From positions 1 through 48,084 of the forward strand of contig DAIOEN010000026.1 of assembly GCA_036746235.1 (NCBI GenBank): 48,084 nucleotides of DNA, written 5' to 3'. The position numbers and the translations under genes are program-made. The notes beneath the pieces are model-generated. The model was not told the origin of the DNA and did no database searches. It saw only the letters and a list, made by a program, of their open reading frames with translations. The DNA is from CALARM01 sp036746235 (GTDB lineage: Bacteria > Vulcanimicrobiota > SpSt-956 > JAKJGF01). Below, in pieces: positions 7,651 through 16,178 of the stretch (the first letter of the stretch is position 1; every line of letters starts with the position of its first letter).

Positions 7651-10134
7651 TTGGGGCTCAGACACAGTGAAGAATGTGAAGAACTTCTGGTGCAGGCCAA
7701 AAAGTTTGCCAGAAAGAATAATTTTTTAGGTGTGGAACATGTTTTTCTTGCTCTTATTGATAGAGAGAGAGCTCTTGTAGAAGATATGATTTCTTCCTCA
7801 GGCGTTACTCTTGATTATATTCTTGAAGAGATGAATAATTATTGCTGGTCTACTTCGGAACAGCCTGCATGGAATGAATTTATTACTACTCCGAGGATGA
7901 AGAATTTATTGAAAATTGCTGAAAAAGAGGCTCTTGCTGCCCGTTCTATGAAAATAGAACCTGTACATTATCTCCAGGCCATATTAAAAGAGGGAAGAGG
8001 TGTTGTGCCTGTAACTCTTATAAATTCAGGGCTCAATCTTGACGATCTCTACATTAATCTCTCAGGAGATGCACCGCCGGAAGGAAGAAGTTCCCCTGCA
8101 CCACCTTCCAGAGCTAAAGATGAAAAACCGGGAGCTAATAAAGGTAAAAAATCTCTTCTGGCCAGATGTTCCAGAGATCTTGTTTTACTTGCAAAAGAAG
8201 GAAAACTCGAACCGGTAATAGGAAGAAAAGATGAAACAGTAAAAATGATACAGGTTCTTACCAGAAGAGGTAAGAATAATCCTGTTATTATAGGTGAACC
8301 GGGTGTCGGTAAAACGGCTCTCGTTATGGCACTTGCACAGAGAATAGCTGAAAATAAAGTTCCTGAAACACTCAGAGGAAAAAAGATTATGGAGCTGAGT
8401 ATGACAAGCCTTGTAGCAGGTACCAAACACAGAGGAGAATTTGAAGAACGTCTTGAACAATTATTAAAAGAAGTAGATGATCCGAATATTATACTTTTTA
8501 TTGATGAACTTCATATTATAATAGGAGCAGGAGATTCCAAAGGCAGCATGGATGCTGCCAATATCCTGAAACCTGCTCTTGCCAGAGGAGATATAACACT
8601 TATAGGTGCCACTACTATTGACGAATACAGGAAATATATAGAGAAAGATCCTGCCCTTGAGAGAAGGTTTCAGCCGGTACAGGTAAATGAACCGTTAGAA
8701 TCTGATACTATTGAAATTCTGAAGGCTTTAAGGCCAAAATTTGAAGAACATCATAAGGTAAAAATATCAGACGAAGCAGTAGTTCAGGCGGTAAAACTGT
8801 CAGTTCGTTACCTGACAGAAAGGTTTCTCCCTGATAAAGCCATAGATATAATAGATGAAGCATGTTCAAGTGTAAAGGTTCAGCAGTATGTTTCTTTTAT
8901 GCCGGGAAAGCTGAAATATAATGAAGCTACAGGTGAAGTGGAAGAAAGTGAGAAAAAATACCCCGGATCATCCGATATAACAAAAGATGTGTCACCTGAA
9001 GGAGGCAGGCCTGTTATAACAGAGAAAGAGGTTGCAAAAGTAATAGCTCTATGGACAGATATACCTATAGAGAATCTTACTACTGAAGAATCTGTGAGAC
9101 TGGCAGAAATGGAAGACAGGATGAAAAGCAGAGTCAAGGGACAGGACAAAGCCATACATAAAGTATCACAGGTTGTGAAAATGGCCCGTCTTGGCCTTGC
9201 CAATCCGGGGCGCCCAAGAGGAGTGTTTTTATTCCTCGGTTCCACAGGTGTCGGAAAAACAGAACTTGCCAAAGCTCTGGCAGAGTTTCTCTTCGGAAGT
9301 GAAGATGAATTAATAAGACTTGATATGTCGGAATACAAGGAAAAACACTCGATATCCAAATTAATAGGTGCACCTGCCGGGTATGTAGGACATGAAGAAG
9401 AAGGACGTTTTACAAGGATGGTGAGAACGAAACCTTATTCTGTTGTACTTCTTGATGAAGTGGAAAAGGCTCACCCTGAAGTGTTTGACATTTTCCTTCA
9501 GGTTTTTGATGACGGCAGGCTTACAGATCAGAGAGGAAGAACAATAAATTTCTGTAACACCATAATTATAATGACATCCAACCTTGCTGTAGATTATGAT
9601 GAAATTTTGAAAAAGGTTGAAGAAGAAAAACAGATGACCGATGGCTGGGCTATGGATGAGGATATGGTAGAAAGAGAAAAAATCTGTGACAGATTGCAGG
9701 AATATTTTCGTCCTGAATTCTTAAACCGCATCGATGAAATAGTCGTGTTCAATCCGCTCATAAAAGAGGTATTGCGTAATATTGCCGATGTAAATATAGC
9801 TTCTTTCCTGAAACGTCTCAAAGAGGAAAAATCTATAGATATGGAAATAGACGAAGAACTTGTAGAACTTATATTGAAATACGGATATAATCCCAGATAC
9901 GGAGCAAGACCTCTTAAAAGAGCCGTTCAGAGATTCCTGATTAATACTTTTGCACAGAAGATGCTTGAAGAAGAATTTAAGGCGGGAGCAAAAGTTTATG
10001 CTACTGTTCAGGGCGAAAGGGTCATTTTCAGGAAAGAAGGACATATTTCAGATATACATGATGACCGGAACAAGGATGACCGGAATGATGATGAAGAGGA
10101 TTTTCTTAACAAAACATGGGCTCCGGAAAAATAG
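7651..10134 (+). CDS. Clp-family AAA+ unfoldase (ClpC-like, reduced middle domain)
   Basis: The 827-residue protein has the layout of a class I Clp/Hsp100 ATPase: Clp N-domain repeats (about 1-140), a Pro-rich linker, D1 with Walker A GEPGVGKT (215-222), Walker B LFIDE (282-286) and ERRF arginine finger (337-340), then D2 with GSTGVGKT (530-537), VLLDE (599-603) and the RYGARPLKRA sensor-2 region. Two parts depart from ClpC: the segment between D1 and D2 (about 405-455) is short and not a UVR-like coiled coil, and the D2 stretch between MTSN and FRPEF (641-690), where ClpC has its VGF-type ClpP loop, shows no [LIV]G[FL]. The tail is very acidic. It starts at TTG after a GGGGGG ribosome site. 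It probably remodels proteins without ClpP; close to FHA and kinase genes. Confidence 0.85.
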   Translation: MGLRHSEECEELLVQAKKFARKNNFLGVEHVFLALIDRERALVEDMISSSGVTLDYILEEMNNYCWSTSEQPAWNEFITTPRMKNLLKIAEKEALAARSMKIEPVHYLQAILKEGRGVVPVTLINSGLNLDDLYINLSGDAPPEGRSSPAPPSRAKDEKPGANKGKKSLLARCSRDLVLLAKEGKLEPVIGRKDETVKMIQVLTRRGKNNPVIIGEPGVGKTALVMALAQRIAENKVPETLRGKKIMELSMTSLVAGTKHRGEFEERLEQLLKEVDDPNIILFIDELHIIIGAGDSKGSMDAANILKPALARGDITLIGATTIDEYRKYIEKDPALERRFQPVQVNEPLESDTIEILKALRPKFEEHHKVKISDEAVVQAVKLSVRYLTERFLPDKAIDIIDEACSSVKVQQYVSFMPGKLKYNEATGEVEESEKKYPGSSDITKDVSPEGGRPVITEKEVAKVIALWTDIPIENLTTEESVRLAEMEDRMKSRVKGQDKAIHKVSQVVKMARLGLANPGRPRGVFLFLGSTGVGKTELAKALAEFLFGSEDELIRLDMSEYKEKHSISKLIGAPAGYVGHEEEGRFTRMVRTKPYSVVLLDEVEKAHPEVFDIFLQVFDDGRLTDQRGRTINFCNTIIIMTSNLAVDYDEILKKVEEEKQMTDGWAMDEDMVEREKICDRLQEYFRPEFLNRIDEIVVFNPLIKEVLRNIADVNIASFLKRLKEEKSIDMEIDEELVELILKYGYNPRYGARPLKRAVQRFLINTFAQKMLEEEFKAGAKVYATVQGERVIFRKEGHISDIHDDRNKDDRNDDEEDFLNKTWAPEK

Positions 10135-10138
10135 AAAA

Positions 10139-10430
10139 GTGAAGAGTGAAGGGTGAAGAGTAAAGATTGAATAGTGAATAGTGGAGAGTAATAAACAGTA
10201 ACTGATAACTGGTAACTGGTAACTGGTAACTGGTAACTGGTAACTGGTAACTGATAACTGATAACTGGTAACTGGTCACTGATAACTGGTAACTGATAAC
10301 TGGTCACTGATAACTGCTCACCGGTCACTGATAATAATCGTAATGCGTAATGCGTAATGCGTAATGCGTAAGTCTGTGAATTACTTACGCGTCACGCGTC
10401 ACGCGTCACGCGTCACGCTTTACGAGGTAA
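10139..10430. repeat. Four adjoining heptad arrays (longest in the signalling block)
   Basis: In order: GTGAAGA/GTGAAGG units (10139-10172), about 19 units of TAACTGR/TCACTGR (10199-10333), GCGTAAT units (about 10338-10372), and CGCGTCA units (10388-10425). This fills the roughly 300-base gap between the Clp and FHA genes; I see nothing else in it. The last array ends 11 bases before the FHA start codon. Confidence 0.95.
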
Positions 10431-10435
10431 AAACT

Positions 10436-10732
10436 ATGAAAGTTACATTACAGATAATTAACAGTCCCGATGACGGGAAGGAATTTCAGTTAAGTAAAAG
10501 GGAAAATTATATCGGCCGTGTAAGCGGTAATGAAATAATTATTCCCTATGATAATCAAATTTCACGACGTCATTCAAAGGTTGAATTGAAAAATCAGGAA
10601 GTATGGCTTGAAGATATGGATAGCAGAAACGGCACTTTTGTAAACAATGAAAGACTTGAAGAGCCATATTTACTCAGTCCCCAGGAGATATTCAGGGTTG
10701 GCAAAACCTATCTACAGGTAATTATTACATAA
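10436..10732 (+). CDS. FHA domain protein
   Basis: The 98-residue protein is essentially a single forkhead-associated domain, which binds phosphothreonine. The expected core is present: YIGR (about 23-26), SRRHS (about 43-47) and NGTFVN (about 65-70), with the arginine and serine that contact phosphate. The start is the ATG at 10436, after GAGGTAA; an in-frame upstream ATG at 10364 would encode only translated heptad repeat, so I reject it. The stop is 16 bases before a Hanks-type kinase gene, so the pair is co-transcribed and the FHA protein is the likely reader of that kinase's phosphorylation. Confidence 0.92.
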   Translation: MKVTLQIINSPDDGKEFQLSKRENYIGRVSGNEIIIPYDNQISRRHSKVELKNQEVWLEDMDSRNGTFVNNERLEEPYLLSPQEIFRVGKTYLQVIIT

Positions 10733-10748
10733 ACCGGAGGGGTGTAAA

Positions 10749-12731
10749 ATGATCAGTGCAACAATCGGTAGATATAAAATAGTGGAAGAACTTGGCCGTG
10801 GCGGTATGGGTATTGTTTATAAAGGAGATGATCCTGTTCTCGGAAGAGCAGTGGCAATAAAAATTCTTCCTCCTCATTTTGTAGAAAATCAGGAAAGCAG
10901 GGAAAGATTTGTAAGAGAAGCTCAGACAGGAGCAAAGCTTAATCATCCGAGTATAAGAGGTATTTATGATATAAGTGAACATGAAGGCATATTTTATATA
11001 GTACTTGAATATGTTTCAGGTATTGGCCTTGATGAGCTTATGAAAAAGAAAAAAGCCTTTAATGTAGAAGAAGCTCTGGAAATATTCATACCCGTCTGTG
11101 AAGCACTGGAATATGCCCATCAACATGGAATAATTCACAGAGATGTTAAACCTGCCAATGTAATGTACAGTGATAAAAAAGAAGTAAAAGTGGCAGATTT
11201 CGGTCTTGCGTGGATTGAAACAGAACAATCACTTACCCAGCCTGGAGCAGTTATGGGAACGTTCGGGTATTTTTCTCCCGAACAGGCAAGAGGTGAGAAG
11301 GTAGACAGGAGAACAGATATATATTCTCTCGGCGTCATGCTGTATGAGATGATGACAGGAAGGCTTCCCTTTGAAGCAAAAAATCCTGCTTCTTTAATTC
11401 AGCAGCACCTTACCGTAGCACCGCCTCAGCCTTCTTCTGTTAATCCCGATATTCCTTCTTTTGTTGATGAAGCTATATTGAAAGCTCTCAGGAAAGACCC
11501 GAATACAAGATATCAGACTGTTCAGGAATTTTTAAATGATATTGCAGGAGACAGGATTGTAAAAAAACAGGAGGAACAGAAAACAGCATCTCCTACGGAA
11601 GCAGCCCTCCATAATATACTTGGAAATAATTATTATAAACAGGGTAAACTTGATCTGGCCATACTTGAATGGGAAAAAGCAACACAGCTTGATCCTTACA
11701 ATGCTCTTACTCATAACAATCTTGGCACAGCCTATGATGGTATTGGTAATCTTGACCTGGCAGTAAGGGAATATAATTATGCAGTAGAATTAAATCCCAA
11801 TAATTTTGTAGCCCATTATAATCTTGGTTCTGCTTATTACAGAAAAGGTGATGTAGATTCTGCAGTAGAGGAATATAAGAAAACAACCCTTCTGAATGCA
11901 AAATTTGCTCCCGCTTATTATAATCTTGGCAATGGTTTTTATAAGCAGGGAAAGATGGAACTCGCTGTTGAACACTGGCAGAAAGCTCTCCAGCTTAATC
12001 CCGAATTTGCAGAAGTTTTATATAACCTGGGTAATGCTTACGCAAAAATGGGCAAAAAACAGGAAGCACTTGAAAGCTGGGAAAAAGCAATAGCCCTGGA
12101 TCCGGAATTTGCTGTGGCCCATTACAATATAGGAACACTCCATATGGATAATAATAATATGGAACTTGCTACTGCTTCCTGGGAAAAATCTCTTGAATTA
12201 AATCCTAATTTTGCAGAAGCCAGATATAATATCGGTAACCTTTATTTTCAGCAGGGTAATATGGAAAAAGCTGTTGAAGAATGGAATAAAGCCATTGAAT
12301 TAAAGCAGGATTACTGGGAAGCTCATTACAATCTCGGTAATGTTTATTACCAGAAACAGGACATTGACCTTGCTGTGGCATCATGGCAGAAAACAGTTGC
12401 CTATAATGATAAATACTGGCAGGCTCATTATAATCTCGGTAATGTCTACTTTTTTGAACAGGAACAGATAGATCCTGCCATTGTATCATGGCAGAAGGTT
12501 ACTACGCTCCATCCTGACTACTGGCAGGCCTATTATAATCTCGGTGAAGCTTATTTCAAACAGGATAAGCTGGAACTTACTGTCATGGAATGGGAGAAAG
12601 TTGTATCTATTGATCCCAAACACTGGCAGGCCCAGCATAACCTGGGTAGTGTTTATTTTAAAATGGGGAAACTGGAAAAAGCCATAGCCCAGTGGACAAA
12701 ATCTCTAGCCCTGATGATATTTAATTTTTAG
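10749..12731 (+). CDS. Hanks-type Ser/Thr protein kinase with C-terminal TPR array
   Basis: Residues 1-270 are a complete protein kinase: glycine loop GRGGMG (16-21), catalytic VAIK lysine (38), HRDVKPAN (130-137), DFG (150-152), SPEQA in place of APE, and DIYSLGVMLYEM. From about 285 to the end (660) there are about 11 TPRs with 34-residue spacing; many carry a tryptophan in the second helix (ILEWEKA, ESWEKA, ASWQKT) and end in YNLGN-VYF. There is no membrane helix, unlike PknB-type kinases, so this is a cytoplasmic kinase whose TPRs probably select substrates. It follows the FHA gene by 16 bases with GGAGGGG as ribosome site. Heptad-like remnants follow its stop. Confidence 0.93.
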   Translation: MISATIGRYKIVEELGRGGMGIVYKGDDPVLGRAVAIKILPPHFVENQESRERFVREAQTGAKLNHPSIRGIYDISEHEGIFYIVLEYVSGIGLDELMKKKKAFNVEEALEIFIPVCEALEYAHQHGIIHRDVKPANVMYSDKKEVKVADFGLAWIETEQSLTQPGAVMGTFGYFSPEQARGEKVDRRTDIYSLGVMLYEMMTGRLPFEAKNPASLIQQHLTVAPPQPSSVNPDIPSFVDEAILKALRKDPNTRYQTVQEFLNDIAGDRIVKKQEEQKTASPTEAALHNILGNNYYKQGKLDLAILEWEKATQLDPYNALTHNNLGTAYDGIGNLDLAVREYNYAVELNPNNFVAHYNLGSAYYRKGDVDSAVEEYKKTTLLNAKFAPAYYNLGNGFYKQGKMELAVEHWQKALQLNPEFAEVLYNLGNAYAKMGKKQEALESWEKAIALDPEFAVAHYNIGTLHMDNNNMELATASWEKSLELNPNFAEARYNIGNLYFQQGNMEKAVEEWNKAIELKQDYWEAHYNLGNVYYQKQDIDLAVASWQKTVAYNDKYWQAHYNLGNVYFFEQEQIDPAIVSWQKVTTLHPDYWQAYYNLGEAYFKQDKLELTVMEWEKVVSIDPKHWQAQHNLGSVYFKMGKLEKAIAQWTKSLALMIFNF

Positions 12732-12826
12732 TTTTTCACCTGTCGGTTTTTCAGCTATCAGCTTTTTGTCTGTTTCTTTTTACTTGATAATAAAAATTAA
12801 CAAATTTTTAACATAATCTTATTTAC

Positions 12827-12855
12827 TTTAACGGTATTTGCTGGTAATCTATAAT
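12827..12855 (+). promoter_or_regulatory. Candidate sigma-70 promoter for the gene at 12930
   Basis: A perfect TATAAT (12850-12855) lies 17 bases after TTTAAC (12827-12832), a weak -35. It is about 75 bases upstream of the start codon, within an otherwise gene-free 198-base gap. Confidence 0.45.
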
Positions 12856-12878
12856 TGAATATAAATAATTCGTAATAA

Positions 12879-12914
12879 CCCTCGCGTTACGCTTACCCGT
12901 TACGCGTCACGAAT
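12879..12914. repeat. Short TTACGCG/TCACGAA heptad stretch
   Basis: Units of the CGCGTTA, CGCTTAC and CGCGTCA type end directly before the AAGGAGG ribosome site of the gene at 12930. The orientation is the TCAC/TTAC type seen before other genes. Confidence 0.7.
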
Positions 12915-12929
12915 ATAAGGAGGATACTC

Positions 12930-13457
12930 ATGTTCGGAGGATATATTTCTCAGGGAGTGCTTCAGAGTAATCAACAGAAAACTGTTCAATCATTACCCAA
13001 TAGAGTTGGTAATATTGAAAAAACTCCTAAAGATTCAGTTCAGTTTTCATCAACAGACAGCAGTGATATGATATTTAATGTGAAGAAGTTTGGCTTTATG
13101 GAGGGAACTAATAAACTTCCGGCGGAAACATTGCCGAAATCTTCATCTTCCGGAATTACTATAAGTTCCGAAGAAGTCCATGTAAATGAAACTGTAAAAG
13201 TCGGACTTTCCTGTGACAGAGAAGAAGGGTTAACTCCTTATTTCCTGTGCGGTCATAGTGAATTACCTGCTGCAGAAGGAGCAATACTTACTGCCAGGAC
13301 TATAATTGAACATGACCTTGTAGAAAAAGGTAAAGATAAATATAACACATTAAAACCATGTCCTGCAAGTTCAAAAATTGTTTCTGCTGTTCATGGTTTC
13401 GATAGCACGTTATCAGATATTGTTGTTAAAAATAATCCGATTTTACTGGAATTTTAG
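12930..13457 (+). CDS. Hypothetical protein with shared N-terminal motif
   Basis: This 175-residue protein starts at ATG after TAAGGAGG and is not a family I know. Its first 50 residues are polar and include TPKDSVQFSSTDS (about 32-44), which matches in spacing and character the TPQDTVALSTCSG stretch of the protein at 30. The middle is Ser/Glu-rich. The second half may be folded (GLSCDREEGLTPYFLCGHSE region, three cysteines in the C-terminal half). There is no signal peptide or membrane helix. It has its own candidate promoter and a very strong terminator, so it is probably a monocistronic unit. Confidence 0.7.
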   Translation: MFGGYISQGVLQSNQQKTVQSLPNRVGNIEKTPKDSVQFSSTDSSDMIFNVKKFGFMEGTNKLPAETLPKSSSSGITISSEEVHVNETVKVGLSCDREEGLTPYFLCGHSELPAAEGAILTARTIIEHDLVEKGKDKYNTLKPCPASSKIVSAVHGFDSTLSDIVVKNNPILLEF

Positions 13458-13472
13458 TTTGTAACCAGGATA

Positions 13473-13522
13473 AGCTGTAAGATAAAAAAATAGTCGTCAG
13501 GCTATTTTTTTATCTTACAGCT
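13473..13522. terminator. Strong bidirectional terminator
   Basis: A perfect 21-bp stem (13473-13493 with 13502-13522) encloses an 8-base loop. The middle of each arm carries a run of seven A or T, giving a U-run in transcripts from either side. It separates the converging genes 12930-13457 and 13536-15362. Confidence 0.92.
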
Positions 13523-13535
13523 CCGGAAAAACCAT

Positions 13536-15362
13536 CTATTTTATAATTTTTTCCAGCTTATCCCTGAGAGATGTCTGTTCATCTGTTAGATTTTCTTTTT
13601 CTTTCAGTTCATTATATTTATTATTTAATATTTCCTCCAAGGATTTAGATTTTTCTTTAGAGAAATATTCTTTACCTTCTTCTATCTTACCGATTTTCAG
13701 ACAGAGAATAATCATTTTCGCATACATATCGATGTTCAGTTCATTAAAAGATTTCCTCTGACTTTTTTTCTTTATCTTATCTTTCATTTCTTCAAAGATT
13801 TTTATGGAAGATTTATAATGATTGTAAGCTTTATTTAAATCTTTCAGGTTATCTTCATAGAGAAGTCCGAGATTGTAATTCCAGATTTTTTCTTTACTTA
13901 CATCTTTTATTTCTCTACTCATTTCTATTGCCTGTTTATAATATTCTATTGCTTCATCTATTTCTCCGAGTTTATAATAGGTATTGCCCAGGTTTCCAAG
14001 GGTTGAACTGGCCTGTCTTCTATCTTTTATTTCTTTACTTATATTAAGTGAATCAAGATAATAATCTATAGCTTCTTCGAGATCGCCTGATTCACTGTAA
14101 GCATTTGCAATATTTCCCAGCCTGTTTCCTTCCCCTCTCTTATCTTTTATTTCTTTACTGATTTCAAGAGCCTGATTGTAGTATTCAATGGCTTCTTCCA
14201 TATCACCCATTTTATAATAAGCATTCCCAAGATTTCCGAGAGCAGTGCCTGCCTGCCTTATATCTTTTACTTCCTTGCTTATATCAAGAGCGGAAAGATA
14301 ACAATCAATAGCTTCTTCCAGTTCTCCGAATTCTATATAGGCATTACCCAGGTTGCCCATTCTGTTACCTTCTCCGCTTCTATCTCCTATTTCTCTGCTT
14401 ATGGCAAGTGCTTCATTATAGTAAGATATAGCTGTTTCCATATCTCCGAGTCTGTAATAAGCATTGCCAAGATTCCCGACAGAAGCTCCTATCTGTTTTC
14501 TGTCTCCTATTTGCTTGCAGTAATCGAGGCCTTTATTATAATAATTTATGGCTTCACCTATTTCGCCGAGCCTGTAATAGGCATTGCCTATATTTCCGAG
14601 AGCAATTCCTTTTGATTGTTTATCATCAATTTTTTCCAGCAGAGCAAGAGTTTCTTCTGATTGTTTTATAGCTTCTTCATACATACCCATAATATTTTTT
14701 GTAGTACCGAGAGTTAGACCACATTCTGCTATTAATTTTTCATCTCCCAGTTTATTTGCCAGATCATACAATAATGTCGCGAGTGTATGAGATTTTGGAG
14801 GAACCTGTATTTTAAGCCTGTTGCAGAGGTTATTGATCTGACTTATTGTATCTGTTTCAGCCAGATCCAGAATTTCCTGCGTAATAATTTTCTTTCTGGC
14901 CTTTGGAAGAGAAAGTTTTTCTTCCATTACACAATCAACTATTTTCATAAGAGCATCTACAAGCTCACCTTTTTCTATTGCATCGTCAATTTCCAGTAAA
15001 CTTTCTTCTTCCTCTTCTTCCTGTGCTTCTTCCTCTTCTTCCTCGCCTTCCTCTTCTTCTTCCTGTGTTTCTTCTTCCTCTTCTTCCACTTCTTCGTCAG
15101 CAGGAATTTCTTCTTCGGTTTTACTGATGTTCTGCCTTATCTGAAGATTATCCATAACCCTGTTGAGATAGGATAGAGACCCTGCCAGTTTTTGATTCCC
15201 CTGTTCTGCCGCATCTTTAATTTGATTGTCCAGTATGGCAAAGAAGTTCTCGTCAAAACTATTCCTGTTATTCTGTATTGCAGTAATCAAAGCACCTATA
15301 CCTTTACATTTTTGAAGTTCCTGTATTAAATCAAGATATTCCTTGTCTTTTTTACTCGACAT
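13536..15362 (-). CDS. TPR protein of the kind normally fused to CHAT, without the CHAT domain
   Basis: The 608-residue protein has a helical N-terminus (1-80), a long run of glutamates (about 83-122), a helical spacer, and then TPRs with a 40-residue period (from about 215 to 520), each with GNLGNAYY.LG...EAI.YY..AL.I. Neighbouring repeats alternate between two types, GEGNR- and RQA-starting, so the true unit near the centre is 80 residues. The end contains YFSKEKSKSLEEIL, which matches the linker that precedes CHAT protease domains, but translation stops about 35 residues later with no CHAT fold. The start ATG has AAAGGAG upstream. A scaffold role is likely; it could be a CHAT protein that lost its effector. 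Confidence 0.85.
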   Translation of the reverse strand: MSSKKDKEYLDLIQELQKCKGIGALITAIQNNRNSFDENFFAILDNQIKDAAEQGNQKLAGSLSYLNRVMDNLQIRQNISKTEEEIPADEEVEEEEEETQEEEEEGEEEEEEAQEEEEEESLLEIDDAIEKGELVDALMKIVDCVMEEKLSLPKARKKIITQEILDLAETDTISQINNLCNRLKIQVPPKSHTLATLLYDLANKLGDEKLIAECGLTLGTTKNIMGMYEEAIKQSEETLALLEKIDDKQSKGIALGNIGNAYYRLGEIGEAINYYNKGLDYCKQIGDRKQIGASVGNLGNAYYRLGDMETAISYYNEALAISREIGDRSGEGNRMGNLGNAYIEFGELEEAIDCYLSALDISKEVKDIRQAGTALGNLGNAYYKMGDMEEAIEYYNQALEISKEIKDKRGEGNRLGNIANAYSESGDLEEAIDYYLDSLNISKEIKDRRQASSTLGNLGNTYYKLGEIDEAIEYYKQAIEMSREIKDVSKEKIWNYNLGLLYEDNLKDLNKAYNHYKSSIKIFEEMKDKIKKKSQRKSFNELNIDMYAKMIILCLKIGKIEEGKEYFSKEKSKSLEEILNNKYNELKEKENLTDEQTSLRDKLEKIIK

Positions 15363-15478
15363 ATGTATTCTCCTTTATCACCTTATACCATATTAAAATT
15401 ACATTACTTTTATTCGTGCAACATTAATAACAATCCTGCTAGATTTATAAATTATGATATGTTGTTTTCTAAAAACTC

Positions 15479-15507
15479 TTGTCAAACTTCAGGAGTTATG
15501 TTATAGT
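15479..15507 (+). promoter_or_regulatory. Sigma-70 promoter of the rimP-nusA-infB operon
   Basis: TTGTCA (15479-15484), a 17-base spacer and TATAGT (15502-15507) make a near-consensus promoter about 140 bases upstream of rimP. It points away from the divergent TPR gene. The predicted transcript starts near 15514 and includes the hairpin at 15539. Confidence 0.75.
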
Positions 15508-15538
15508 ATATTCGTATTATTAATTCTTTAACTCTATA

Positions 15539-15570
15539 AAAGAGTGGGAAGGCCCACTCTTTCATAGTTT
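15539..15570 (+). terminator. Leader hairpin, possible attenuator of the rimP operon
   Basis: A perfect 10-bp stem (AAAGAGTGGG, 15539-15548, with 15553-15562) and a 4-base loop lie about 25 bases into the predicted transcript, followed after five bases by five T. Lying between the promoter and the first gene, it looks like a conditional terminator rather than a gene end. Confidence 0.65.
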
Positions 15571-15644
15571 TTATCATAATAGTAAGAAATTGTAAATTTA
15601 GACTTTATTGAATTTCCAGGGAATTTACCCGGAAAGGCTGAACA

Positions 15645-16112
15645 GTGAAAGGGAAAGAAATTTGTATTGAACTGGAAAATTTATTATCTCCTGTTATTTC
15701 ATCTATGGGATATGAACTGGTCTATGTGTATTATTTGAAAGAGAATAAAAACTGGATAGTCCGTATTGCAATAGATAAAGATGGTGGTGTGTCCCTGAAT
15801 GATTGTGAACATGTCAGTAAAGTCATAGACAGCAGACTGGATGAAATAGATTTAATAAAAACTTCTTATTTACTGGAAGTTTGTTCTCCCGGGTTAGACA
15901 GACCTCTTATAAAAGAGAGAGATTTTGTCAGGTTTCAGGGCAGAAAGATTAAGGTTAAAACAAAAGAACCCCTGGAAAATAGAAAAAATTTCACAGGAGT
16001 ACTGAAAGAATTTAGAGAAGGTACTGTGACCTTAATTGATGGGGAAGAGATATTTCATATATCCCTGGAGAAAATACAGAAGGCTAACTTGATTACGGAA
16101 ATCGATTTTTGA
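15645..16112 (+). CDS. rimP: Ribosome maturation factor RimP
   Basis: The 155-residue protein matches RimP in size and position, directly upstream of nusA. Typical features are GYELVYVYY near the N-terminus, WIVRIAIDKDGGVSLNDCE (family: LRIYIDKEGGISLDDCE-type) and YLLEVCSPGLDRPL, the most conserved RimP segment. RimP binds free 30S subunits and helps their final assembly. The start is GTG with GGAAAGG upstream. It is the first gene after the promoter at 15479. Confidence 0.95.
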   Translation: MKGKEICIELENLLSPVISSMGYELVYVYYLKENKNWIVRIAIDKDGGVSLNDCEHVSKVIDSRLDEIDLIKTSYLLEVCSPGLDRPLIKERDFVRFQGRKIKVKTKEPLENRKNFTGVLKEFREGTVTLIDGEEIFHISLEKIQKANLITEIDF

Positions 16113-16178
16113 AACAGTCAACAGACCTGAAGTCAGGCTGAATGACTGCTGCACTCTTATTATACAGAGAGGAGGATC

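Noticed and set aside
8049..8426. Long minus-strand frame opposite the Clp gene
   Set aside because: It is the complement of the Clp coding sequence, with low-complexity residues and no ribosome site; the same holds for the other antisense frames over conserved genes.
10199..10333. CRISPR-like array
   Set aside because: Units are seven bases, without spacers of unique sequence, and no cas genes are present.
10364..10435. In-frame ATG extending the FHA gene by 24 codons
   Set aside because: The extension only translates GCGTAAT and CGCGTCA repeats; ATG 10436 has a ribosome site and fits the FHA domain.
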